This document shows, piece by piece, positions 1 to 6,036 of a DNA stretch of 8,792 nt. Within the stretch, counting starts at the first letter, position 1. Each line of letters opens with the position of its first letter. Both the position numbers and the translations under genes were made by a program. The notes under the pieces were generated by a model. That model searched no databases. It saw nothing but the letters and a program-made list of their open reading frames with translations, and was not told the origin of the DNA. Source of the stretch: Verrucomicrobiales bacterium (GTDB lineage Bacteria; Verrucomicrobiota; Verrucomicrobiia; Limisphaerales; SXQI01); NCBI GenBank assembly GCA_005793025.1, contig SXQI01000249.1, positions 1-8,792 on the forward strand. Direction: 5' to 3'.

Positions 1-909
1 GGGATGGAGATTAATGATTTGACCGAGGAATTCCGCCAAAGTTCTTTCAAGGTGTTCAGTGGGGCGATCGCGAATGGAGGAGTCGTGAAAGCGATTAATG
101 CCAAGGGGTTGGCAAACGCGACACAGGGGCAGATTGAGACGATGACGGAATATGCCAAAAGCTTCGGAGCCAAGGGGTTGGCTTTTATTAAGGTTGAGAA
201 TGGTGAATGGAAATCTCCAATAGTTAAGTTTTTTACTGAATCTGAGAAGGCAGCACTCTCCCAGAAACTGTCGATCGAGGAGGGGGATCTCATTCTGTTC
301 GCAGCAGATCAATGGCTGAACGCCTGCGAGATTCTTGGCCGGATTCGACTCTATTGCGCGGATGTTTTGAAGGCTCAGGGAAAGTTGGAGATTCCGAGCG
401 GTCAGTTCAATTTTCTTTGGGTCATTGAATTTCCACTTCTGAGCTTCGATAAGGAACAGAACCGGTGGTATTCAAGCCATCATCCTTTCACCGCACCCGT
501 GGCGGAGGACATTTCCCTTTTAAAAACAGACCCGAAAAAAGTCAGAGGGCAACATTATGACATCGTGGTCAACGGGGTAGAACTGGGAGGCGGATCCATT
601 CGAATTCATCAACCTTCTGTTCAAAAAACTATTTTCGAAGAGATCCTTCAGATTCCTCCAGACCTTGTTCAAGCCCGGTTTGGTTACATGCTGGAAGCGT
701 TTCGTTACGGTGCTCCGCCGCACGGAGGGATTGCGCTCGGTTTCGACCGCATGATTGCCATGCTTTGCAACACCGGGAGTATCCGCGACGTGATCGCATT
801 TCCGAAGACTGCAAAGGGAGCAGACCTGATGACAGATTCACCAGCTCCCGCAGAGCCGAAACAATTGCGAGATCTTCACATTGACCTCAGGGTCGCGAAG
901 AAAGATTAA
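1..909 (+). CDS. aspS: Aspartyl-tRNA synthetase, C-terminal part (5' end outside window)
   Basis: Class II aminoacyl-tRNA synthetase that charges tRNA-Asp (or tRNA-Asp and tRNA-Asn) in the cytoplasm. The reading frame is open from base 1, and the ATG at 4 is an internal Met that continues a conserved Arg-Phe-Gly-x-Glu-type stretch, so about half of a normal ~590-residue protein is missing on the left. Visible residues 1-130 (counted from that Met) fit the bacterial GAD insertion domain. The catalytic core follows, with HHPFTAP at 159-165, ELGGGSIRIH at 193-202 and the class II motif 3 GIALGFDR at 242-249. The protein ends in the family-typical FPKT...LMTDSPAP...LHI tail. The gene converges on the STAS gene, with a GC hairpin just past the stop. 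The N-terminal anticodon-binding domain is absent, so discriminating versus non-discriminating type cannot be judged. The family call is very secure. Confidence 0.97.
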   Translation, partial: GMEINDLTEEFRQSSFKVFSGAIANGGVVKAINAKGLANATQGQIETMTEYAKSFGAKGLAFIKVENGEWKSPIVKFFTESEKAALSQKLSIEEGDLILFAADQWLNACEILGRIRLYCADVLKAQGKLEIPSGQFNFLWVIEFPLLSFDKEQNRWYSSHHPFTAPVAEDISLLKTDPKKVRGQHYDIVVNGVELGGGSIRIHQPSVQKTIFEEILQIPPDLVQARFGYMLEAFRYGAPPHGGIALGFDRMIAMLCNTGSIRDVIAFPKTAKGADLMTDSPAPAEPKQLRDLHIDLRVAKKD

Positions 910-926
910 TCTGTTCGGAGTGAATC

Positions 927-959
927 GTCCCTCCCCATCGATTAGGATGTGGGAGGGGT
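927..959. terminator. GC-rich hairpin between convergent aspS and STAS genes, possible bidirectional terminator
   Basis: CCCTCCC at 929-935 pairs with GGGAGGG at 951-957. After one bulged T, CATC at 936-939 pairs with GATG at 946-949, leaving a six-base loop at 940-945. The hairpin starts 19 bases past the aspS stop. Its loop and right arm contain the STAS stop codon and last codons. Neither side has a clear U-run, so intrinsic termination is only probable; an mRNA-end stabilising role is the alternative. Confidence 0.5.
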
Positions 960-1463
960 CTTGGACTCTTCGCGCAAGAATTGAGTCACGTCTTTGAATT
1001 TTGGTACATTCAAAGGATCAATCTCCATCAGCTGTAAATGAGCCTTGAGAGAAATTACATTTACTTGGGTTTTTGTGGGTTCGGAAATTTCCATCGAGAA
1101 GGTTTCAAAAACAAATGTACAGGGTTCCGATTCACGCTCGTAAGTAAATAGATGATCAACGCACAAACTTTCCAGCAACGCGGTGATTCGGCGATTGGCA
1201 TTGCGTAACCGAATATCGAGGGATGTCGATTTTGGATTACTATCAGCAGGTAAAACAAACCCGGCGAGCACCCCCAAGAAGGTACTGTCCATGGTTGTAC
1301 ACTGGGTAAGATCGAGGACGAAAACTTCCCTTCCTCTCCGATGTAGAGTGGTAATGATTTGATCCAATTCAACGCTACTCAAACAATTGGCTCTTTCGGG
1401 AATCTTGAGAAACACCCGCTCACCAACGATGGCAACCAGAATTGGATTTGAGATTATTGGCAT
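942..1463 (-). CDS. STAS-domain protein (anti-sigma factor antagonist-like)
   Basis: A 173-residue protein. Residues ~8-115 form a STAS fold of the SpoIIAA/RsbV type. The conserved segment FVLDLTQCTTMDSTFLGVLAGF lies at about 48-69, and Ser60 (in Asp-Ser-Thr) aligns with the serine phosphorylated by anti-sigma kinases in this family. Such proteins sequester a serine kinase/anti-sigma factor when unphosphorylated. Beyond the usual ~110 residues there is an extra tail (~120-173) containing AHLQLMEIDP and KFKDVTQFLREE, which looks helical. I recall similar tails on STAS proteins of Verrucomicrobia-like bacteria, but that is memory only. The ATG lies 3 bases after the holA stop and has no clear Shine-Dalgarno site, so translation is probably coupled to holA. 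No cognate kinase, phosphatase or sigma factor is visible in the window, so the regulated target is unknown. Confidence 0.85.
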   Translation of the reverse strand: MPIISNPILVAIVGERVFLKIPERANCLSSVELDQIITTLHRRGREVFVLDLTQCTTMDSTFLGVLAGFVLPADSNPKSTSLDIRLRNANRRITALLESLCVDHLFTYERESEPCTFVFETFSMEISEPTKTQVNVISLKAHLQLMEIDPLNVPKFKDVTQFLREESKTPPTS

Positions 1464-1466
1464 CGG

Positions 1467-2621
1467 CTAACGACGAGAAGGTTTTGGAGAGACCGCAGTG
1501 GTCTGGACGATTCCGATCAATGTTTGTTGCAGAAGCACTGCGTCGTCTTGGGCACTCGAGACAATCCGAAGGTTGCATTCGAGAAGAGATTCCATGCCTT
1601 GAACCAATTCACCGGTCGTGTAGTTCGCTGATTGAGTAAGTGAGTTGAATAGCATGAATGGATGCATTGCTTGTGGATTGAAACGCTTGTCCGTCGGCAA
1701 GGATTCCGCAGGAATCCGCTCCAACTGGGTCTTGAATTGCTGATAAGGCGAATCCGTTTTAATCATCCCTTCACGAACCATTTCCTTCAGCAATAGCATG
1801 GTGCGGAATTTATTGATCAAGCCATAAAGCAGACCTATCTCCGATCGCGAAGAGTCCGTTTTAACCGCCCAAAGTTCATCATCAAGAACCTTGAGAAGTC
1901 GTGGCAGATTGCGTTGTCCTAAAGCGTCGGCGAGGGCAAAAGCACGGCTCGATTTATTGCGAATCACAACGACCTCGACATCTTGATCCTGCACGAGTTT
2001 TCGCTCACCAAGGTAAATGGAGAGTTTCTCGATTTCGTTGGCGAGCAGTCGCGGGTTTGGTCCCACGTCGGCGACTAATCGTGCCGAAGTCTCCTCCGCG
2101 ATTTCCTTGCCCAATTCGCGCAATTGTTCACGAGCAGCTCTTTCGGCTTGGCAATGCCAATCCTTATCCTCTGAAGACCAACCCTCGAACAATTCTACCT
2201 TGCCTAGCTTATCAAGGGTTTTGAAAAATAATTTGCGTTTATCAACCTTACCCGCGCTGATGATGAGGCGGACAGCATCCCAACGGAACGCCTTCAATTC
2301 TTGGGCCAATTCTTGAATCGCCTCAGTGACGCTAGCAGAACCACCCGTCCGATCGTCGCCGAGGAAGGAACAGTTTTCCCACCAGATTACTTTGCCGACA
2401 CCAAAAAACGGTAACGTTTGAAGTGCCTCCCGAAGCCTCTGGATCGCTCGAATTGCCTCGCCGCTGTTGAGTGCAAAGGCATCGATTCGCTCGTGGTCAA
2501 ATCCTCCTATCTCCGCACACCATTGGTGAAAGAGCTGGCGCGCGTGTTGCTTAACGGCAAAATCGTCCTCACCTGCAAACAAGCAAAGCGAAGTCGTCAC
2601 GGTCTGAGCACTTTTCGCCAT
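1467..2621 (-). CDS. holA: DNA polymerase III subunit delta
   Basis: A 384-residue delta subunit of the clamp-loader complex, which opens the beta sliding clamp and loads it on primed DNA. The N-terminal ATPase-like fold begins with LCLFAGEDDFAV (12-23). The region around LQTLPFFGVGKVIW (67-80) sits where delta carries its clamp-binding hydrophobic segment. KVDKRKLFFKTL (125-136) and NPRLLANEIEKLSIYLG (189-205) are typical delta signatures. The C-terminal part (about 225-370) is the helical collar domain. The subunit has no P-loop, as expected for delta. The length is slightly above the usual ~340. The ATG follows a GAGG ribosome binding site that overlaps the stop of the DUF151 gene, and the stop lies 3 bases before the STAS start, so all three genes look co-transcribed. 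Confidence 0.93.
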   Translation of the reverse strand: MAKSAQTVTTSLCLFAGEDDFAVKQHARQLFHQWCAEIGGFDHERIDAFALNSGEAIRAIQRLREALQTLPFFGVGKVIWWENCSFLGDDRTGGSASVTEAIQELAQELKAFRWDAVRLIISAGKVDKRKLFFKTLDKLGKVELFEGWSSEDKDWHCQAERAAREQLRELGKEIAEETSARLVADVGPNPRLLANEIEKLSIYLGERKLVQDQDVEVVVIRNKSSRAFALADALGQRNLPRLLKVLDDELWAVKTDSSRSEIGLLYGLINKFRTMLLLKEMVREGMIKTDSPYQQFKTQLERIPAESLPTDKRFNPQAMHPFMLFNSLTQSANYTTGELVQGMESLLECNLRIVSSAQDDAVLLQQTLIGIVQTTAVSPKPSRR

Positions 2622-2628
2622 AATGATG

Positions 2629-2633
2629 CCTCA
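2629..2633 (-). promoter_or_regulatory. Ribosome binding site of holA overlapping the upstream stop codon
   Basis: On the minus strand the sequence reads TTGAGGCATCATT-ATG. GAGG is an acceptable Shine-Dalgarno core with about 8 bases before the start, and the TGA stop of the DUF151 gene is embedded in it. This supports the 2621 start and implies that ribosomes finishing the upstream gene hand over directly to holA. Confidence 0.65.
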
Positions 2634-3089
2634 AGATTCGGAGCCATCGGCAGTCTCGTTAATTCTCGCAAGAACTTCAGACATGTCATCGACCTTTTCG
2701 AATAGAGCTTTGGTGACGAAGATTGGGGTTTGTTGAGCCGCCGCCATCGCTAAGCTGTCGCTTGGGCGTGCGTCAAGTTCGACAATTTTTTTACCGAGCT
2801 CGTTTTCTTGGCGGAGGACCAGGCGAGCCAAGTAGATCGAGTTTTTAACATCGGTGATTACGACATGGTCCACCTTCACGCCCAGTCCTTGAAGGATGTT
2901 TACCATCAGATCGTGGGTCAAGGGACGTTCTTTTGGTATATTACGAAGGAACATGTCAATCACGGCCCCCATGTTGTGTTCTACTTGAATAACAAACACT
3001 TTTTCTTCGTTACCCACAAAGACAGCACATCCACTATTGGCAGGAAGAATCCCACGAATGGTGACGGGTATGACCTCTCTCTTCATCAC
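2631..3089 (-). CDS. Bifunctional nuclease family protein (DUF151)
   Basis: A small cytoplasmic protein of 151-152 residues in the family that includes Thermotoga TM0160 and the plant bifunctional nucleases. Hallmarks are RPLTHDL at 55-61 and LDARPSDSLAMA at about 105-116, with a preceding V/I-rich beta region and a short acidic C-terminus. Nuclease activity on RNA and DNA has been reported for plant members; the role in bacteria is not settled. The frame starts with GTG (3089) followed at once by ATG (3086). I favour ATG as the initiator, but neither has a clear Shine-Dalgarno sequence. It is the first gene of the minus-strand cluster with holA and the STAS gene, 9 bases upstream of holA. 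Being transcribed with a replication gene gives weak support to a nucleic-acid role. Confidence 0.88.
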   Translation of the reverse strand: MMKREVIPVTIRGILPANSGCAVFVGNEEKVFVIQVEHNMGAVIDMFLRNIPKERPLTHDLMVNILQGLGVKVDHVVITDVKNSIYLARLVLRQENELGKKIVELDARPSDSLAMAAAQQTPIFVTKALFEKVDDMSEVLARINETADGSES

Positions 3090-3278
3090 TGCAATCTAGG
3101 GCTGATCGAACAAAAGACAAGTCTCGGATAACACGCAGATCAATAGGAAATGGAGTGGAAGGATATGCGGGTTTTTAGAAAGCTTTTCACACAAAAAACA
3201 AGAATCTTATTGGAACCGGCACGATTATGGCTTTATCAGTTACCATGACTTTTTTAGTTTGATGGATTTCCCTAGTTT
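3090..3278. other. Divergent intergenic spacer between DUF151 gene and acyP
   Basis: This 189-base gap must hold promoters for both directions. It is AT-rich in its right half, with A and T runs at about 3172-3200 and 3240-3260. I see no good sigma70 pair on the + strand (only a loose TTGGAA with TTATCA), no strong hairpin, no tRNA and no credible small ORF. Confidence 0.5.
3093..3120 (-). promoter_or_regulatory. Possible promoter of the DUF151-holA-STAS cluster
   Basis: On the minus strand TTGTCT (3120-3115) is followed after 16 bases by TAGATT (3098-3093), each matching 4 of 6 sigma70 consensus positions. Transcription would begin about at the ATG at 3086, which would make the mRNA leaderless and would fit the missing Shine-Dalgarno site. 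The matches are weak and could be chance. Confidence 0.25.
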
Positions 3279-3557
3279 ATGACTCGGAGTCGGTTACAAG
3301 TCCTTTACAGTGGTCGGGTGCAAGGTGTGGGTTTTCGCGTTACCGCGAAAAAAACAGCTTTAGGCTATGAAGTCACGGGAACCATCCGTAACCTGTTGGA
3401 CGGCCGAGTCGAACTCGTTTGTGAGGGGACTCGGGAGGAGTTGGAGGGGTTCCGAGTTGGAATCCAAGAAAGTGGGGTTCAAAGATTTATCCGCCATGAG
3501 GAAATTTCATGGGGGACCCCGACAAATGAGTTTCGAGGATTTGAGATCATTCGTTAA
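3279..3557 (+). CDS. acyP: Acylphosphatase
   Basis: A 92-residue cytoplasmic enzyme that hydrolyses the carboxyl-phosphate bond of acylphosphates such as acetyl phosphate or 1,3-bisphosphoglycerate. The two signature blocks are present: YSGRVQGVGFR at 10-20, with the phosphate-binding loop and catalytic Arg20, and the second block GTIRNLLDGRVELVCEG at 34-50, with catalytic Asn38. The protein ends in the expected FRGFEIIR strand. Length and domain are full size for the family. The ATG at 3279 leaves the normal short N-terminus; no strong ribosome binding site precedes it. The metallophosphoesterase gene follows 17 bases downstream on the same strand, so the two are probably one transcript. Confidence 0.94.
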   Translation: MTRSRLQVLYSGRVQGVGFRVTAKKTALGYEVTGTIRNLLDGRVELVCEGTREELEGFRVGIQESGVQRFIRHEEISWGTPTNEFRGFEIIR

Positions 3558-3565
3558 GGTTTTGC

Positions 3566-3569
3566 AGGA
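3566..3569 (+). promoter_or_regulatory. Ribosome binding site of the metallophosphoesterase gene
   Basis: AGGA lies 5 bases before the ATG at 3575, inside the 17-base gap after acyP. It supports this start, which places the first metal-binding motif at residues 8-10 as usual in the family. Confidence 0.6.
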
Positions 3570-3574
3570 CAACG

Positions 3575-4297
3575 ATGAAGTACGCGATTATAGCAGATAT
3601 TCACGCCAATCTGGAAGCACTGGAAGTGGTGCTCGACGATATTAAAGCACAGGGGTGTAGCAAAGTGGTGTGCTTGGGTGATGTGGTGGGATACAACGCC
3701 AACCCGAAGGAATGCCTCGACATAATTCGAGGGATGGACATCACCTGCGTAAAAGGCAATCACGACGAATACTGCTCCAGCGAAGTCGGATTAGAAGGAT
3801 TTAATCCACACGCTGAAGAGGCAATTCAATGGACGCGTGAACAGTTGACGGAGAATGATCGCCAATGGTTGCGTGACCTGAAATACATTCGGATGGTTTC
3901 AAGTTTCACTTTGGTTCACGCTACTTTGGATGGCCCACAACGATGGGGTTACGTTTTTGATAAATTAGCAGCAGCAGCCAGCTTTACTTATCAGAACACG
4001 AGTGTCTGCTTTTTCGGCCACACCCATGTTCCGTTGGCGTTCGTTCGAGACACAAAGGTCGGGGGTGGAACTTACTCTAAATTCCGCACTGAACCGGGCA
4101 AAAAATACTTCATCAATGTCGGGAGCGTTGGGCAGTCGCGTGACGGTGTAGCAAAGGCCACCTATGTCGTTTACAACATGGCGGAAAGTTCGATCGAGTT
4201 GCGTCGGTTGGATTACGACATGGCCACGACTCAGAAAAAAATCCTCGATGCAGGACTTCCTAGCCGCCTAGCGGAACGGCTCGCGGAGGGCCGATAA
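3575..4297 (+). CDS. YfcE-like calcineurin-type metallophosphoesterase
   Basis: A 240-residue cytoplasmic phosphoesterase with a complete set of dinuclear-metal motifs: DIHAN at 8-12 (Asp8, His10), GD at 35-36, GNHD at 61-64, a lone His at 115 (VHAT) and GHTH at 148-151. This arrangement is that of the YfcE/MJ0936-like group of small phosphodiesterases. FINVGSVGQSRDG (179-191) is also typical of the group. No signal peptide or extra domain is seen. Members act on cyclic or linear phosphodiesters in vitro, but the physiological substrate of this protein cannot be read from sequence. It follows acyP with a 17-base gap and its own AGGA site, so an operon is likely. It converges on yajQ with only 11 bases between stops. 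Confidence 0.9.
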   Translation: MKYAIIADIHANLEALEVVLDDIKAQGCSKVVCLGDVVGYNANPKECLDIIRGMDITCVKGNHDEYCSSEVGLEGFNPHAEEAIQWTREQLTENDRQWLRDLKYIRMVSSFTLVHATLDGPQRWGYVFDKLAAAASFTYQNTSVCFFGHTHVPLAFVRDTKVGGGTYSKFRTEPGKKYFINVGSVGQSRDGVAKATYVVYNMAESSIELRRLDYDMATTQKKILDAGLPSRLAERLAEGR

Positions 4298-4308
4298 TTT
4301 CTGGAGCT

Positions 4309-4794
4309 TTAGTCGCGGAAATTCCCAAACCCAACATCCACTGGAAACTCATGGGCGCGCACGGCTCCCATGACAGCCTGTAGATCGTCGCGACTCTTGC
4401 CTGTGACTCGGATTTGATCCCCCAAAATCTGGGTGGTAACCTTCAATTTAGAGTCCCTGATAAACTGGGTGATTTCCTTGGCGACTGGGGGCTCGATTCC
4501 TTGCTTGATCTTGATCACTTGGCGAGCATGACCGAGCGGGGAGATTTCTGGATCTCCTTTATCCACGTTTTTGAGGCTGATGCTGCGCTTCGCTAATTTA
4601 CCGATTACAATTTCGTGCAAAGCGGTCATTTTGAATCGGTCTTCAGCGGTCATTTTGATTTCGTTTTTCTCCAATAATATTTCCGCCTTGGATCCCTTAA
4701 AATCGAAGCGATTTACCAACTCCTTTTTCGCTTGGTTGATAGCGTTCTCAACTTCCATTGAGTTGACTTCAGATGTGATATCGAATGACGGCAT
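4309..4794 (-). CDS. yajQ: YajQ-family (UPF0234) nucleotide-binding protein
   Basis: A 161-residue cytoplasmic protein with the full YajQ signature. The start is MPSFDITSEV, then NRFDFKGSKAEI at about 28-39, KQGIEPPVAKEI in the middle and the terminal VDVGFGNFRD. Family members have two ferredoxin-like domains. A Xanthomonas homologue was reported to bind cyclic di-GMP and control gene expression, and others bind tRNA or nucleotides; which applies here is unknown. The ATG at 4794 is fixed by the conserved MPSFDI start, although no clear Shine-Dalgarno sequence precedes it. It lies 53 bases after the ABC permease gene in the same direction, so read-through transcription is plausible. The 11-base convergent gap to the phosphoesterase gene shows no hairpin. 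Confidence 0.95.
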   Translation of the reverse strand: MPSFDITSEVNSMEVENAINQAKKELVNRFDFKGSKAEILLEKNEIKMTAEDRFKMTALHEIVIGKLAKRSISLKNVDKGDPEISPLGHARQVIKIKQGIEPPVAKEITQFIRDSKLKVTTQILGDQIRVTGKSRDDLQAVMGAVRAHEFPVDVGFGNFRD

Positions 4795-4847
4795 GGGTAG
4801 AGATTAGTCAGGGACTCAGCAAAAGAAAGGAGATTGGTTGCGGCCGT

Positions 4848-5984
4848 TTAACGACTAGCGGTTGTGGTGAGACGTCGGCGTTCCAGCCAAGCGTTTACTT
4901 GATCAAGCATGACCGCGATGATCACCACGGCTCCGATAATAATCTGACTGTAGTTTTGGTCGATGCGTAAAATCACGATGCCACTATTGATCATCTGGAT
5001 GATCAAGGCACCGAGCACCGCGCCCAGCGCAGTGCCTTTGCCACCCGCCAAGCTAGCTCCTCCGATGACTGCGGCGGCGATCACGTTGAGCTCATAACCT
5101 TGGCCGTCTCCAGAAGTCGCAGCCCCGTAATAACCCAAAGACAAAACCGCCGAGAGACCTGCCACCAGTCCTGCGATAACAAACACGAGGAGCTTCACTC
5201 TTTCTACCCTGATTCCACTATAACGACTGGCTAATTCGTTCCCGCCGATCGCGTAAACCCGACGCCCCTCCGCCAAACTTCCCAGAAAAATCACTCCTAA
5301 TAAACCAACAACCACGGTGATCAATAATGGAACGACACTCAAATTCTCCCCGATCTCCCACTGAACCACATTGCGAAAACTTTCTGGGAACCCCCCAATG
5401 GATTGGCCGTTGGTGAGCACAAACGCGATCCCTCGATAGATAGCCATAGTTCCTAGGGTGATAATAAACGGATGAACTCTCAGAACGACAGTCATGCCAC
5501 CGTTGAACAATCCGCAAAGTGTCGCGGTTCCAATACAAGCCGCGATTCCTAGTGTGACTCCTAACAGGTGGGATGTTTGGGTGCTTGAACCATCCGGCCC
5601 GAATTGGTGGAGCACCATCGCGCCCACGACAGAAGCCAAGGCATAAATAGCACCAACGGAAAGATCGATTCCTCCGGAGATAATGACGATGGTTGCTCCA
5701 ACCGCCATGATGGCAATAAAGCTCGTATCTTTGGCGAGTTGAGTCAGGTTTTTTGCGTTTAAGAACGTGTTGCGAGTGGTTGAAACCGGCTCCAACTCAC
5801 CTTGTGAATTCGGTTTCATTACGCGCTCACGGATCCCATCGGAATTCATGGTGAACACGGGAACGTTTACAGATCCCCCGAAAACGGTCAGTAGCAAGCC
5901 AAGGACGAGAATTACGCCAACCAAGCCCGCCTCTTGGAATCGAAAGCAACGTTTTACGGCTATTAAGAGACTCGCTGGCTTCAT
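4848..5984 (-). CDS. Ribose/sugar-type ABC transporter permease (RbsC-like)
   Basis: A 378-residue inner-membrane permease of the BPD_transp_2 family, the channel of CUT2-type sugar importers. It has many hydrophobic segments (about 20-36, 87-103, 112-125, 140-158, 172-190, 218-236, 263-285, 300-310, 318-336, 346-360). Diagnostic stretches are SGGIDLSVGAIYAL (103-116), HPFIITLGTM (171-180) and ELNVIAAAVIGGASLAGGKGT (298-318), the ATPase-facing loop region. It is about 50 residues longer than the usual ~320, mainly through a polar segment at ~38-80 after the first membrane span. An excellent ribosome binding site supports the ATG at 5984. No ATPase or periplasmic binding protein gene lies in the window, so the importer is either completed elsewhere or incomplete. 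The neighbours are the S9 peptidase upstream and yajQ downstream. Confidence 0.92.
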   Translation of the reverse strand: MKPASLLIAVKRCFRFQEAGLVGVILVLGLLLTVFGGSVNVPVFTMNSDGIRERVMKPNSQGELEPVSTTRNTFLNAKNLTQLAKDTSFIAIMAVGATIVIISGGIDLSVGAIYALASVVGAMVLHQFGPDGSSTQTSHLLGVTLGIAACIGTATLCGLFNGGMTVVLRVHPFIITLGTMAIYRGIAFVLTNGQSIGGFPESFRNVVQWEIGENLSVVPLLITVVVGLLGVIFLGSLAEGRRVYAIGGNELASRYSGIRVERVKLLVFVIAGLVAGLSAVLSLGYYGAATSGDGQGYELNVIAAAVIGGASLAGGKGTALGAVLGALIIQMINSGIVILRIDQNYSQIIIGAVVIIAVMLDQVNAWLERRRLTTTASR

Positions 5985-5991
5985 CTAGAAA

Positions 5992-5996
5992 TCCTT
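5992..5996 (-). promoter_or_regulatory. Strong ribosome binding site of the ABC permease gene
   Basis: On the minus strand AAGGA is followed by the 7-base spacer TTTCTAG and the ATG at 5984. It is one of the best Shine-Dalgarno sites in the window and decides the start of the permease. Confidence 0.75.
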
Positions 5997-5999
5997 GTT

Positions 6000-6026
6000 G
6001 CCCTCAGCACCTACAAATGGGAGGGC
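6000..6026. other. Short inverted repeat in the gap between peptidase and permease genes
   Basis: GCCCTC at 6000-6005 pairs with GAGGGC at 6021-6026 around a 15-base loop; GGGA/TCCC at 6019-6030 offers a competing small hairpin. No U-run follows on the minus strand. It may weakly terminate or attenuate transcription after the peptidase gene, or mean nothing. Confidence 0.3.
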
Positions 6027-6036
6027 TCCCCGACAA

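Noticed and set aside
4..6. ATG at base 4 as the start of aspS
   Set aside because: The frame is open to base 1 and the encoded residues align to the interior of AspRS before the GAD domain; the true start is outside the window.
1901..2316. Two overlapping + strand open frames of about 100 codons
   Set aside because: Both lie antisense to holA, whose motifs are clear; the translated strings are low in hydrophobic order and look like shadows.
4841..4853. CGGCCG palindrome and CGTTTAACG near the permease stop
   Set aside because: They are too short, with no loop, to form a terminator; probably chance.
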